Of a stretch of 64,000 nucleotides of DNA, positions 54,402-63,835 are shown one piece after another (the first letter of the stretch is position 1; every line of letters starts with the position of its first letter). The translations under genes and the position numbers were made by a program. The notes beneath the pieces are model-generated. The model saw nothing but the letters and a program-made list of their open reading frames with translations. It ran no database searches and was not told where the DNA came from. Location: contig NZ_JAOEAL010000001.1 of NCBI RefSeq assembly GCF_029835735.1, forward strand, positions 186,001 to 250,000, read 5' to 3'. Origin of the DNA: Shewanella sp. GD04112 (lineage in GTDB: Bacteria; Pseudomonadota; Gammaproteobacteria; Enterobacterales; Shewanellaceae).

Positions 54402-54680
54402 ATGCCACGTTCTCTCAAGAAAGGTCCCTTCATTGACCTGCACTTGCTGAAGAAGGTAGAGAAAGCGATGGAAGCAGGTGACAAGAAGCCTATTAAGACT
54501 TGGTCACGTCGCTCTATGATCATTCCAAATATGATTGGTTTGACCATCGCTGTCCATAATGGTCGTCAGCACGTTCCTGTGTTCGTAACTGACGAAATGA
54601 TCGGCCACAAACTTGGTGAATTCTCACCAACTCGCACTTATCGCGGCCATGCTGCTGATAAGAAAGCGAAGAAGCGTTAA
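54402..54680 (+). CDS. rpsS: 30S ribosomal protein S19
   Basis: Head protein forming part of bridge B1a. 92 residues, MPRSLKKGPFID, ends HAADKKAKKR. Confidence 0.98.
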   Translation: MPRSLKKGPFIDLHLLKKVEKAMEAGDKKPIKTWSRRSMIIPNMIGLTIAVHNGRQHVPVFVTDEMIGHKLGEFSPTRTYRGHAADKKAKKR

Positions 54681-54695
54681 TACGGGAGGAATAAG

Positions 54696-55028
54696 ATGGA
54701 AGTTTTAGCTAAACATCGTTTTGCCCGTACGTCTGCGCAGAAGGCTCGTCTAGTTGCTGATCAAATTCGTGGTTTGCCTGTTGCTAAGGCCCTCGAAATT
54801 CTGACTTTCAGCCCAAAGAAAGCCGCCGTACTGGTTAAAAAAGTACTTGACTCAGCTATCGCAAACGCCGAACACAACGAAGGCGCTGACATTGATGAGC
54901 TAAAAGTAGGCGCCGTCTTCGTTGACGAGGGTCCAACTATGAAGCGTATCATGCCACGTGCTAAAGGCCGCGCTGATCGTATCATGAAGCGTACCAGCCA
55001 CATCACTGTGGTTGTATCAGATCGCTAG
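54696..55028 (+). CDS. rplV: 50S ribosomal protein L22
   Basis: Its beta hairpin lines the exit tunnel near the macrolide site. 110 residues; the hairpin region MKRIMPRAKGRADRI is intact. Confidence 0.98.
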   Translation: MEVLAKHRFARTSAQKARLVADQIRGLPVAKALEILTFSPKKAAVLVKKVLDSAIANAEHNEGADIDELKVGAVFVDEGPTMKRIMPRAKGRADRIMKRTSHITVVVSDR

Positions 55029-55037
55029 GAGAGAGCA

Positions 55038-55730
55038 ATGGGACAGAAAGTACATCCTAATGGTATCCGTCTGGGTATCACCAAGCCTTGGATCTCTACC
55101 TGGTACGCAGATAAGTCAGATTATGCAAATAACCTGAACAGCGACTGGGAAGTGCGTAAGTATCTTGCAGACAAACTGCAAGCTGCATCAGTATCTAAGA
55201 TTGTTATCGAACGCCCAGCGAAAAGCATCCGCGTTACTATTCACACTGCCCGTCCAGGCGTTGTGATCGGTAAGAAAGGTGAAGACGTTGAAGTATTACG
55301 TGCTGCAGTTTCAAAACTGGCTGGCACTCCTGCTCAAATTAACATCGCTGAGATCCGTAAACCTGAGCTAGATGCCAAGTTAGTTGCTGACTCAATTGCA
55401 CAGCAATTAGAGCGTCGTGTTATGTTCCGTCGCGCTATGAAGCGTGCAGTACAAAACGCAATGCGTATTGGTGCTCAAGGTATCAAAGTTGAAGTTAGTG
55501 GCCGTTTAGGCGGTGCTGAGATTGCGCGCTCTGAGTGGTACCGTGAAGGTCGTGTACCTTTGCATACACTGCGTGCTGATATCGACTATTCAACCTCTGA
55601 AAGTCACACTCAATACGGTGTGATTGGTATTAAAGTTTGGATCTTCAAAGGTGAAGTTCTGGACGGAATGCTGCCACAGATTGAAGAGCCGAAACAGCAG
55701 CAACCTAAGCGCAAGCCTCGTGGTAAATAG
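55038..55730 (+). CDS. rpsC: 30S ribosomal protein S3
   Basis: mRNA entry-tunnel protein with helicase activity. 230 residues; the KH motif [11 protein letters not shown] is visible, and the C-terminal tail is basic and Gln/Pro-rich. Confidence 0.98.
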
Positions 55731-55741
55731 GAGAGCCGGCA

Positions 55742-56152
55742 ATGCTGCAACCTAAACGTATGAAGTTTCGCAAGATGTTCAAAGGCCGCAACCGCGGTCT
55801 AGCGAACGGTACCGAAGTTAGCTTTGGTACTTTTGGTCTGAAAGCAGTCGGCCGTGGTCGTTTAACTGCTCGTCAGATCGAATCTGCACGTCGTGCCATG
55901 ACACGTCACATTAAGCGTCAGGGACAAATTTGGATTCGAGTTTTCCCGGACAAACCAATTACCTCTAAGCCTCTTGAAGTGCGTATGGGTAAAGGTAAAG
56001 GTAACGTTGAATACTGGGTATGTCAGATTCAACCTGGTAAGGTTCTTTATGAGATGAATGGTGTTTCTGAAGTGATCGCTCGTGAAGCGTTTGCTTTAGC
56101 TGCTGCCAAGCTTCCAATTAAGACTACCTTCGTAACTAAGACGGTGATGTAA
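55742..56152 (+). CDS. rplP: 50S ribosomal protein L16
   Basis: Contacts A-site tRNA and L7/L12-recruited factors. 136 residues, [19 protein letters not shown]. The stop shares a base with the rpmC start (TAATG). Confidence 0.98.
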
Positions 56153-56343
56153 TGAAAGCGAGCGAACTAAGAGAAAAGAGCGTTGAAGAACTGAACGCTG
56201 AACTACTTGGTCTGCTGCGTGAGCAGTTCAACCTGCGTATGCAACACGCCACTGGTCAGTTGACTCAGACTCATCAACTGAAATTAGTGCGCCGTAACAT
56301 TGCGCGCGTTAAGACCATTATTACTTCTAAGGCGGGTGCATAA
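56152..56343 (+). CDS. rpmC: 50S ribosomal protein L29
   Basis: Small two-helix protein by the tunnel exit, contacting trigger factor. 63 residues. Coupled by TAATG overlaps on both sides. Confidence 0.97.
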   Translation: MKASELREKSVEELNAELLGLLREQFNLRMQHATGQLTQTHQLKLVRRNIARVKTIITSKAGA

Positions 56344-56591
56344 TGTCTGATAAAATCCGTACTTTGCAAGGTCGTGTGACAAGCAACAAAATGGATAAAA
56401 CCATTACTGTAGCTATCGAACGCCAAGTGAAACACCCAATCTATGGGAAGTACATTAAGCGTACGACTAAGATCCATGCACACGATGAAGCTAATCAGTG
56501 CAACGAAGGCGATGTAGTAGCGATCCGCGAATGTCGTCCTCTGTCTAAGACTAAATCTTGGACTCTGGTTGAAGTAGTATCAAAGGCCTAA
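56343..56591 (+). CDS. rpsQ: 30S ribosomal protein S17
   Basis: OB-fold protein binding 16S helix 11. 82 residues. Last gene of the S10 operon, followed by a terminator. Confidence 0.98.
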   Translation: MSDKIRTLQGRVTSNKMDKTITVAIERQVKHPIYGKYIKRTTKIHAHDEANQCNEGDVVAIRECRPLSKTKSWTLVEVVSKA

Positions 56592-56610
56592 TTATATTAG
56601 GTATTTAGGT

Positions 56611-56646
56611 AAACGGCTCCAGTATTTGGGGCCGTTTGTTTTTTAA
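56611..56646 (+). terminator. S10 operon terminator
   Basis: AAACGGC(T)CC and GG(G)GCCGTTT arms, then a run of T. It lies 20 nt after rpsQ, so spc genes need their own promoter. Confidence 0.87.
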
Positions 56647-56690
56647 TACTATACATTCCATATTTATGGTGTTATATTTGCGCGCCATTT

Positions 56691-56725
56691 TTGACTAAAT
56701 TCAAAGCAAAAATGGTGTTTATAGT
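56691..56725 (+). promoter_or_regulatory. Possible spc operon promoter
   Basis: A TTGACT (56691) and a TATAGT (56720) are present in AT-rich DNA, but the 23-nt gap is too long for a normal promoter, so the exact elements are unresolved. Position between the S10 terminator and rplN requires a promoter here. Confidence 0.35.
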
Positions 56726-56769
56726 CCCAATTGTGGGAATTGTGTAGTAACGATAGCGGAGCACTTAAA

Positions 56770-57138
56770 ATGATCCAAATGCAATCGACTCTTGACGTCG
56801 CATGTAACAGCGGCGCACGCAGAGTTCAGTGTATTAAGGTCTTGGGTGGCTCTCATCGTCGTTATGCCGGTATCGGCGACATCATCAAGGTTTCTGTTAA
56901 AGAAGCAATTCCTCGCGCTAAAGCGAAGAAAGGTGATGTGTATAACGCGGTGGTAGTCCGTACTAAGAAAGGCGTACGTCGTCCAGACGGTTCTGTCATT
57001 CGCTTCGATCGGAATGCAGCAGTTCTTCTGAACAACAACCTGCAGCCGATTGGCACTCGTATCTTTGGACCAGTGACACGTGAATTGCGCTCTGAGCAGT
57101 TCATGAAGATTGTCTCGCTGGCACCAGAAGTACTGTAA
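56770..57138 (+). CDS. rplN: 50S ribosomal protein L14
   Basis: Intersubunit bridge protein and RsfS target. 122 residues from ATG 56770 (GGAG 8 nt upstream; family start [17 protein letters not shown]). First gene of spc. Confidence 0.98.
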
Positions 57139-57149
57139 GGAGCTTCAAA

Positions 57150-57464
57150 ATGGCAGCTAAAATCCGTCGTCAAGACGAAGTAATCGTATTAGCAGGTAAA
57201 GACAAGGGCAAACGCGCTAAAGTTGCTCAAGTATTACCTACTGGTAAGTTAATTGTTGAAGGCATCAATCTTGTCAAGAAACACCAAAAGCCAAACCCAC
57301 AACTGGGTGTAGCCGGTGGTATTGTTGAGAAAGAAGCACCGATTCAAGCATCAAATGTTGCGATCTTTAACCCTGTCACTGGCAAGGCGGATCGTGTTGG
57401 TTTCCGATTTGAAGACGGCAAAAAAGTTCGTTTCTTTAAATCGAACAGTGAACTCGTTAAGTAA
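57150..57464 (+). CDS. rplX: 50S ribosomal protein L24
   Basis: Early 50S assembly initiator with an N-terminal KOW motif ([17 protein letters not shown]). 104 residues. Confidence 0.98.
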
Positions 57465-57476
57465 CTGGAGTAAACG

Positions 57477-58016
57477 ATGGCGAAACTGCATGATAAATAT
57501 CAAGAGACTGTTGTCGCTGAACTGACTAAAAAGTTCGGTTATACCAGTGTCATGCAAGTCCCTCGGATTGAGAAAATCACCCTGAACATGGGTGTTGGCG
57601 AAGCCGTTGCAGACAAAAAAGTTATGGAACATGCTGTTCGTGACATGACTGCAATCGCTGGTCAAAAACCAGTAGTGACTGTTGCTCGTAAATCAGTTGC
57701 TGGTTTTAAAATCCGTGAAGGCTACCCTATTGGCTGTAAAGTGACCCTGCGCGGTGAGCGTATGTGGGAATTCTTAGAGCGTTTAGTTGACATCGCAATC
57801 CCACGTATTCGTGACTTCCGTGGTCTGAGCGCTAAAGCGTTCGACGGCCGTGGTAACTACGCAATGGGCGTGCGTGAGCAGATCATTTTCCCAGAAATCG
57901 ATTACGATAAAATCGATAAAATTCGCGGTATGGATATTGTTATCACTACCTCTGCGAATTCTGACGAAGAAGGTCGTGCTTTGTTAGACGCTTTTAACTT
58001 CCCATTCAAGAAATAA
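57477..58016 (+). CDS. rplE: 50S ribosomal protein L5
   Basis: Binds 5S rRNA and P-site tRNA. 179 residues, normal length, ends ALLDAFNFPFKK. In E. coli S8 binds the L24-L5 boundary to repress the spc operon. Confidence 0.98.
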   Translation: MAKLHDKYQETVVAELTKKFGYTSVMQVPRIEKITLNMGVGEAVADKKVMEHAVRDMTAIAGQKPVVTVARKSVAGFKIREGYPIGCKVTLRGERMWEFLERLVDIAIPRIRDFRGLSAKAFDGRGNYAMGVREQIIFPEIDYDKIDKIRGMDIVITTSANSDEEGRALLDAFNFPFKK

Positions 58017-58026
58017 GGGTAGCGTA

Positions 58027-58332
58027 ATGGCAAAAACATCAATGAAAGCACGTGAAGCAAAGCGTGCACAGCTCGTAGCTAAGTTCGCTGAAAAGCGCGC
58101 TGCTCTGAAAGCAATTATTGCAAATCCAGCTTCTTCTGACGAAGACCGTTGGGACGCAGTATTAAAGCTGCAAGCTCTACCACGTGATTCCAGCGCATCG
58201 CGTCAACGCAATCGTTGTAATCAAACTGGTCGCCCACATGGTTTCCTGCGTAAGTTCGGTTTAAGCCGTATCAAGTTACGTGAAGCAACCATGCGTGGTG
58301 AAGTTCCTGGCCTGCGTAAGGCTAGCTGGTAA
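58027..58332 (+). CDS. rpsN: 30S ribosomal protein S14 (zinc-free form)
   Basis: 30S head protein. 101 residues, the long form without the paired CxxC zinc motifs; only a single Cys (RNRCNQTGRPHG) remains, so it does not depend on zinc. Confidence 0.98.
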   Translation: MAKTSMKAREAKRAQLVAKFAEKRAALKAIIANPASSDEDRWDAVLKLQALPRDSSASRQRNRCNQTGRPHGFLRKFGLSRIKLREATMRGEVPGLRKASW

Positions 58333-58356
58333 GCACTTGTCACGGAGTAAGCTAAT

Positions 58357-58749
58357 ATGAGCATGCAAGATCCTATTGCGGATATGTTAACCCGTATTCG
58401 TAACGGCCAAGCTGCTAACAAAGTATCTGTGAAGATGCCTTCTGCTAAGCTGAAAGTCGCTATTGCGAAACTGCTTAAAGAAGAAGGTTACATCGCTGAT
58501 TACGCCGTAGCAGATGAAGCCAAGCCTGAACTGGAAATCACTTTAAAGTATTTCCAAGGCCAACCAGTCGTTGAGACTATCCAGCGCGTAAGCCGTCCTG
58601 GTCTTCGTATTTACAAAGGTAAAAACGAGTTACCAAAAGTGATGGGCGGACTGGGTGTCGCAATTGTGTCCACTTCTAAAGGCCTGATGACTGATCGTGC
58701 CGCCCGCCTTGCAGGCATGGGTGGCGAGGTTATCTGCTACGTAGCATAA
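58357..58749 (+). CDS. rpsH: 30S ribosomal protein S8
   Basis: Central-domain assembly protein and, in E. coli, spc operon repressor. 130 residues with the C-terminal [13 protein letters not shown] motif. Confidence 0.98.
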
Positions 58750-58759
58750 GGAGCTAGGA

Positions 58760-59293
58760 ATGTCTCGTGTAGCAAAAGCACCAGTATCTATTCCAGCTGG
58801 CGTAGAGGTGACCTTAAACGAACAGACCCTGACCGTCAAAGGCGCGAAAGGAAGTCTGACTCGAGTGATCAACAATGCGGTCAATGTTGTTATTGAAGAT
58901 GGCGTGATCAAGTTCCTACCTGTTGAAGGCGCTGTTGGCGCTTGGGCACAGGCTGGAACCACACGTGCATTAGTAAACAACATGGTTGTTGGTGTATCTC
59001 AAGGTTTTGAGCGTAAGTTAAAGTTAGTTGGCGTTGGTTACCGTGCGAAGCTCGTCGGTTCTGACATTGACCTGACTTTAGGTTTCTCTCATCCGTTAGT
59101 ACACAAACTGCCCGCAGGCGTTACTGCAGAGTGTCCAAGCCAAACTGACATCGTCCTACGTGGCGTTGATAAGCAGTTAATTGGCCAAGTCGCTGCTGAG
59201 ATTCGCGGATACCGTCCACCAGAGCCATACAAAGGCAAGGGTGTTCGCTATGACGACGAAGAAGTACGCCGTAAAGAGGCTAAGAAGAAGTAG
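58760..59293 (+). CDS. rplF: 50S ribosomal protein L6
   Basis: Lies near the sarcin-ricin loop and factor-binding site. 177 residues, with two related domains and the C-terminal YKGKGVRYDDE motif. Confidence 0.98.
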   Translation: MSRVAKAPVSIPAGVEVTLNEQTLTVKGAKGSLTRVINNAVNVVIEDGVIKFLPVEGAVGAWAQAGTTRALVNNMVVGVSQGFERKLKLVGVGYRAKLVGSDIDLTLGFSHPLVHKLPAGVTAECPSQTDIVLRGVDKQLIGQVAAEIRGYRPPEPYKGKGVRYDDEEVRRKEAKKK

Positions 59294-59303
59294 GTAACGC
59301 GAT

Positions 59304-59654
59304 ATGGATAAGAAAACATCTCGCTTACGTCGCGCTATTCGCGCTCGTAAGAAGATCCAAGAGCTGGGCGTGAACCGTCTGGTTGTACATCGTACACCGC
59401 GTCACATTTATGCTCAGGTGATCAATCCTGAAGCTCAGGTGGTGGCAGCTGCTTCAACCGTGGAAAAAGCGGTTAAAGAGCAACTGAAGAGTACCGGTAA
59501 CGTAGACGCGGCTAAAGCAGTAGGTAAATTTATTGCTGAACGCGCGATCGAGAAAGGCGTAACTACTGTTGCGTTCGATCGTTCTGGTTTCAAGTATCAC
59601 GGTCGTGTAGCTGCTCTGGCAGATGCTGCTCGTGAAGCTGGCCTCCAGTTCTAA
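59304..59654 (+). CDS. rplR: 50S ribosomal protein L18
   Basis: 5S rRNA-binding protein. 116 residues with a basic N-terminus (MDKKTSRLRRAIRARKK). Confidence 0.98.
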   Translation: MDKKTSRLRRAIRARKKIQELGVNRLVVHRTPRHIYAQVINPEAQVVAAASTVEKAVKEQLKSTGNVDAAKAVGKFIAERAIEKGVTTVAFDRSGFKYHGRVAALADAAREAGLQF

Positions 59655-59666
59655 GGGGTTATAAAA

Positions 59667-60170
59667 ATGGCTAAATTAGAAGCTCAGCAAAAAGACGATC
59701 TGCAAGAGAAATTAATTGCAGTTAATCGTGTTTCTAAAGTAGTTAAGGGCGGTCGTATCTTTAGCTTCACTGCACTAACAGTAGTGGGTGATGGTAACGG
59801 TAAGGTCGGCTATGGCTATGGTAAAGCGCGCGAAGTTCCAGCAGCGATTCAAAAAGCTATGGAAAAAGCCCGTCGTAACATGGTGACCGTTGAGTTGAAT
59901 GCAGGCACTCTGCATCACCCAGTTAAAGGTCGTCATACTGGTTCACGTGTATACATGCAACCAGCATCACAGGGTACCGGTATTATCGCCGGTGGCGCAA
60001 TGCGTGCCGTATTGGAAGTAGCAGGCGTTCATAACGTTCTGTCAAAAGCATACGGTTCTACTAACCCGATCAACATCGTTCGCGCGACTGTAGATGCTCT
60101 GGTGCACATGAAGTCACCTTCGCAAATCGCAGCTAAGCGTGGCCTGAATGTTGACGAAATTCGGGGGTAA
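59667..60170 (+). CDS. rpsE: 30S ribosomal protein S5
   Basis: Acts in decoding fidelity and mRNA entry. 167 residues; the double-stranded RNA-binding-like N-terminal domain with VVKGGRIFSFTALTVVGDG is intact, and spectinomycin-loop residues look wild-type. Confidence 0.98.
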   Translation: MAKLEAQQKDDLQEKLIAVNRVSKVVKGGRIFSFTALTVVGDGNGKVGYGYGKAREVPAAIQKAMEKARRNMVTVELNAGTLHHPVKGRHTGSRVYMQPASQGTGIIAGGAMRAVLEVAGVHNVLSKAYGSTNPINIVRATVDALVHMKSPSQIAAKRGLNVDEIRG

Positions 60171-60176
60171 TGCACC

Positions 60177-60359
60177 ATGGCAACTAAAACTGTAAAAGTT
60201 ACTCAGACTAAAAGTGCTATCGGTCGTTTACCAAAGCACCGTGCGACCTTAACTGGTCTTGGTCTGCGTCGCATTGGTCACACTGTTGAATTAGAAGATA
60301 CTCCTTCAGTTCGCGGTATGATCAACAAGGTCTACTACATGGTTAAGGTGGAGGATTAA
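60177..60359 (+). CDS. rpmD: 50S ribosomal protein L30
   Basis: Small 50S protein, 60 residues, MATKTVKVTQTKSAIGRL. rplO begins 3 nt after its stop. Confidence 0.97.
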   Translation: MATKTVKVTQTKSAIGRLPKHRATLTGLGLRRIGHTVELEDTPSVRGMINKVYYMVKVED

Positions 60360-60362
60360 TAG

Positions 60363-60797
60363 ATGCGTTTAAATACTCTATCTCCAGCTGCAGGCGCTAA
60401 GCATGCACCAAAGCGTGTAGGCCGTGGTATGGGTTCAGGTTTAGGTAAAACTGCTGGTCGTGGTCACAAAGGCCAAAAATCTCGTAGCGGTGGCGGTGTA
60501 CGCCCAGGCTTCGAGGGTGGTCAAATGCCACTTAAGATCCGTTTACCTAAATTTGGTTTTACCTCGCGTCGCGCTATGGTAACAGCTGAAGTTCGTGTAC
60601 TCGAACTGGCTAAAGTTAACGGTGATGTTATCGACTTAAACGCTCTGAAAGATGCGAACGTTATTACTCGCAACATCCAGTTTGCGAAAATCGTTCTTTC
60701 AGGTACCATTGAGCGCCCAGTGACCGTAAAAGGTCTGAAGGTAACCAAAGGTGCACGTGCAGCTATTGAAGCTGCTGGCGGTAAGATCGAGGAATAA
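60363..60797 (+). CDS. rplO: 50S ribosomal protein L15
   Basis: Late assembly protein. 144 residues with the Gly/Arg-rich N-terminal extension GRGMGSGLGKTAGRGHKG that threads into 23S rRNA. Confidence 0.98.
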   Translation: MRLNTLSPAAGAKHAPKRVGRGMGSGLGKTAGRGHKGQKSRSGGGVRPGFEGGQMPLKIRLPKFGFTSRRAMVTAEVRVLELAKVNGDVIDLNALKDANVITRNIQFAKIVLSGTIERPVTVKGLKVTKGARAAIEAAGGKIEE

Positions 60798-60804
60798 TAC
60801 GTCG

Positions 60805-62145
60805 ATGGCAAAACCAGGACTTGATTTAAAAAGCGCGAAAGGTGGACTTTCTGAATTGAAAGCTCGCCTCCTGTTCGTGATTGGTGCGATTATCGTCTTT
60901 AGAGCCGGTTCGTTTGTGCCAATTCCTGGTATTGACGCAGCTGTATTAGCAGAGCTGTTTGCTCAGCAAAAAGGTACCATCCTTGGCATGTTTAACATGT
61001 TCTCGGGTGGTGCTCTTTCCCGTGCTTCTATCTTTGCATTAGGTATCATGCCGTACATTTCGGCATCGATTATCATGCAGTTATTGACTGTGGTGCATCC
61101 AGCACTCGCTGAATTGAAAAAAGAAGGCGAGTCTGGACGTAAAAAAATCAGTCAGTACACACGTTGGGGTACGTTGGTGCTGGGTACATTCCAGTCGATC
61201 GGTATTGCAACAGGGTTACCAAACTTAGTCCCAGGCCTAGTGGTCAACATTGGATTCGGTTTCTACTTTGTTGCGGTTGTGAGCTTAGTAACAGGAACCA
61301 TGTTCCTCATGTGGCTAGGTGAGCAAATTACCGAACGAGGTATAGGTAACGGTATCTCGATTTTAATTTTCGCAGGTATTGTTGCTGGATTACCTTCCGC
61401 TATCGGCCAAACGGCTGAGCAGGCGCGTCAAGGTGACCTGAATGTGTTAGTATTGTTGTTGCTCGCGGTAATTATTTTTGCTGTGACTTATTTCGTGGTG
61501 TTTGTAGAACGTGGTCAACGTCGTATCGTTGTTAACTACGCTAAGCGCCAGCAAGGCCGTAAGGTATTCGCTGCGCAATCTACTCACTTGCCGCTGAAAA
61601 TAAACATGGCGGGTGTAATTCCTCCAATTTTTGCGTCAAGCATCATTTTGTTCCCAGGCACACTGGCTCAGTGGTTTGGTCAAAATGAGTCTATGTCATG
61701 GTTAAGTGATTTTTCACTGGCCGTGTCACCAGGACAACCGCTTTACTCATTATTGTATGCAGCAGCGATTATCTTCTTCTGTTTCTTCTATACTGCGTTG
61801 GTATTTAACCCACGTGAAACAGCAGATAACCTGAAGAAGAGTGGTGCATTCATCCCTGGGATCCGTCCTGGAGAACAGACTTCGCGTTACATTGATAAAG
61901 TAATGACTCGCCTGACATTAGCTGGCGCGTTATACATTACCTTTATCTGTTTAATTCCGGAGTTCATGTTAATTGCGTGGAAAGTACAGTTCTATTTTGG
62001 CGGTACTTCACTACTAATTATGGTAGTCGTAATCATGGACTTCATGGCTCAGGTTCAGACCCATATGATGTCACATCAGTATGAGTCTGTGATGAAGAAA
62101 GCTAACCTAGTAAACAAAGCGAACTTAGATCGCTTTGGTCGCTAA
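60805..62145 (+). CDS. secY: Preprotein translocase subunit SecY
   Basis: Pore-forming subunit of SecYEG with ten membrane helices. 446 residues from ATG 60805 (start MAKPGLDLKSA); a longer frame from 60751 lies inside rplO and is rejected. Signature regions FNMFSGGALSRASIFALGIMP and NPRETADNLKKSGAFIPGIRP are present. Confidence 0.98.
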   Translation: MAKPGLDLKSAKGGLSELKARLLFVIGAIIVFRAGSFVPIPGIDAAVLAELFAQQKGTILGMFNMFSGGALSRASIFALGIMPYISASIIMQLLTVVHPALAELKKEGESGRKKISQYTRWGTLVLGTFQSIGIATGLPNLVPGLVVNIGFGFYFVAVVSLVTGTMFLMWLGEQITERGIGNGISILIFAGIVAGLPSAIGQTAEQARQGDLNVLVLLLLAVIIFAVTYFVVFVERGQRRIVVNYAKRQQGRKVFAAQSTHLPLKINMAGVIPPIFASSIILFPGTLAQWFGQNESMSWLSDFSLAVSPGQPLYSLLYAAAIIFFCFFYTALVFNPRETADNLKKSGAFIPGIRPGEQTSRYIDKVMTRLTLAGALYITFICLIPEFMLIAWKVQFYFGGTSLLIMVVVIMDFMAQVQTHMMSHQYESVMKKANLVNKANLDRFGR

Positions 62146-62166
62146 GTAGCTTTACGGAGTGATGAA

Positions 62167-62280
62167 ATGAAAGTTCGAGCTTCCGTGAAGAAGATCTGCC
62201 GTAACTGCAAGATCGTCAAGCGTAGTGGCGTTGTACGCGTTATCTGTGTTGAACCAAAACACAAACAGCGTCAAGGCTAA
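62167..62280 (+). CDS. rpmJ: 50S ribosomal protein L36 (zinc-ribbon form)
   Basis: 37 residues, MKVRASVKKICRNCKIVK and so on, ending KHKQRQG. Cys11, Cys14, Cys27 and His32 form the zinc site, so this is the zinc-binding form. It lies between secY and rpsM as in E. coli. Confidence 0.97.
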   Translation: MKVRASVKKICRNCKIVKRSGVVRVICVEPKHKQRQG

Positions 62281-62288
62281 TTGAAAGA

Positions 62289-62320
62289 TTGTTCAGCCCA
62301 GTTTTGGGCTGAACAAAATA
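62289..62320 (+). terminator. spc operon end hairpin
   Basis: A perfect 12-bp stem, TTGTTCAGCCCA and TGGGCTGAACAA, with a GTTT loop, 8 nt after rpmJ. The following tract is only A/T-mixed, so termination may be partial. Confidence 0.7.
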
Positions 62321-62324
62321 TTGT

Positions 62325-62353
62325 TTGCAAATCTGTCAACTGTCGAGTATCCT
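62325..62353 (+). promoter_or_regulatory. Possible alpha operon promoter
   Basis: TTGCAA (62325-62330), 17 nt, TATCCT (62348-62353). The -10 is weak. The leader that follows lies where E. coli has the S4-binding pseudoknot overlapping the rpsM start. Confidence 0.45.
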
Positions 62354-62395
62354 TTCGGGCTTTTCGCAGTTGGCCTTTAACTTAAGGAGTGCATA

Positions 62396-62752
62396 GTGGC
62401 CCGTATCGCTGGCATTAACATTCCTGATCAAAAGCATACAGTCATCGCATTGACTGCAATTTTCGGCATCGGCCGTACTCGCGCTAGAGCAATCTGCGCA
62501 GCTACGTCAATTGCTGAAACTGCTAAGATCAAGGAATTGAGCGAAGCTCAAATCGACACCCTACGCGAAGAAGTTGCCAAATACTTAGTAGAAGGTGACT
62601 TACGTCGTGAGATTTCCATGAACATCAAGCGTCTGATGGACCTTGGTTGCTATCGTGGTCTCCGCCATCGTCGTAGCCTGCCTCTTCGTGGGCAACGTAC
62701 TAAGACCAATGCGCGTACGCGTAAAGGTCCACGTAAACCAATCAAGAAGTAA
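62396..62752 (+). CDS. rpsM: 30S ribosomal protein S13
   Basis: Head protein contacting P-site tRNA and bridge B1. 118 residues. GTG start with AAGGAG upstream, as in E. coli, where S4 represses translation here. First gene of the alpha operon. Confidence 0.98.
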   Translation: MARIAGINIPDQKHTVIALTAIFGIGRTRARAICAATSIAETAKIKELSEAQIDTLREEVAKYLVEGDLRREISMNIKRLMDLGCYRGLRHRRSLPLRGQRTKTNARTRKGPRKPIKK

Positions 62753-62766
62753 CGGGAAGGTAGACA

Positions 62767-63159
62767 ATGGCTAAAGTTCCGTCACGTTCTCCGCGTAAGC
62801 GCGTACGTAAACAGGTTGCAGATGGCATGGCTCATATCCATGCTTCTTTCAACAACACAATTGTCACCATTACAGATCGTCAAGGTAATGCGTTGTCATG
62901 GGCTACTTCAGGTGGTTCAGGTTTCCGTGGTTCACGTAAATCTACGCCATTTGCTGCACAGGTAGCTGCTGAGCGTGCAGGTGCTGCTGCTCAAGACTAC
63001 GGTTTAAAAAACCTTGAAGTGTTTGTGAAGGGTCCAGGTCCAGGTCGTGAATCAGCCATTCGTGCGCTGAACGCTGTTGGTTATAAAATTACCAACATTA
63101 CCGATGTGACGCCGATCCCTCATAATGGTTGTCGTCCTCCTAAAAAGCGTCGTGTATAA
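62767..63159 (+). CDS. rpsK: 30S ribosomal protein S11
   Basis: Platform protein near the E-site mRNA. 130 residues, ending [13 protein letters not shown]. Confidence 0.98.
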
Positions 63160-63190
63160 CGCGTTTCATTAGGATAGTTGGAGAAAGATC

Positions 63191-63811
63191 ATGGCAAGAT
63201 ACTTGGGTCCCAAGCTCAAGCTCAGCCGCCGAGAAGGTACTGACCTTTTCTTAAAAAGCGGTGTGAGAGCAATCGATTCAAAGTGTAAACTGGAATCTGC
63301 ACCAGGACAGCATGGCGCTCGTAAGCCACGTCTGTCAGAGTACGGTTTACAGTTACGCGAAAAACAAAAAGTTCGTCGTATTTACGGTGTGTTAGAAAAG
63401 CAATTCCGTAACTACTACAAAGAGGCTGCACGTCTGAAAGGCAACACTGGTGAGAACCTGTTGCAACTTTTAGAAACTCGTTTAGATAACGTTGTTTATC
63501 GTATGGGTTTCGGTGCGACTCGTGCAGAATCACGTCAGCTAGTAAGCCATAAATCAATTATGGTTAACGGTCGTGTTGTTAACATTCCGTCATTCAAAGT
63601 GTCTGCGAATGATGTTGTAAGCATCCGTGAAAAGTCACGCACTCAAGCTCGTATCAAAGCGGCTTTAGAAGTGGCTGCTCAACGCGAGAAGCCTACATGG
63701 GTTGAAGTCGACAGCGCGAAAATGGAAGGTGCTTTCAAGCGTATTCCAGAACGTAGCGATTTGTCTGCGGAAATTAACGAACAGCTGATCGTCGAGCTTT
63801 ACTCTAAGTAA
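63191..63811 (+). CDS. rpsD: 30S ribosomal protein S4
   Basis: Primary 16S binder and regulator of the alpha operon. 206 residues; the N-terminal region has a single Cys (zinc-free form), and an S4 RNA-binding domain lies around residues 96-160 (ETRLDNVVYRMGFGATRAES). Confidence 0.98.
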   Translation: MARYLGPKLKLSRREGTDLFLKSGVRAIDSKCKLESAPGQHGARKPRLSEYGLQLREKQKVRRIYGVLEKQFRNYYKEAARLKGNTGENLLQLLETRLDNVVYRMGFGATRAESRQLVSHKSIMVNGRVVNIPSFKVSANDVVSIREKSRTQARIKAALEVAAQREKPTWVEVDSAKMEGAFKRIPERSDLSAEINEQLIVELYSK

Positions 63812-63835
63812 GGCTAACAAACAAGAGAGGACACA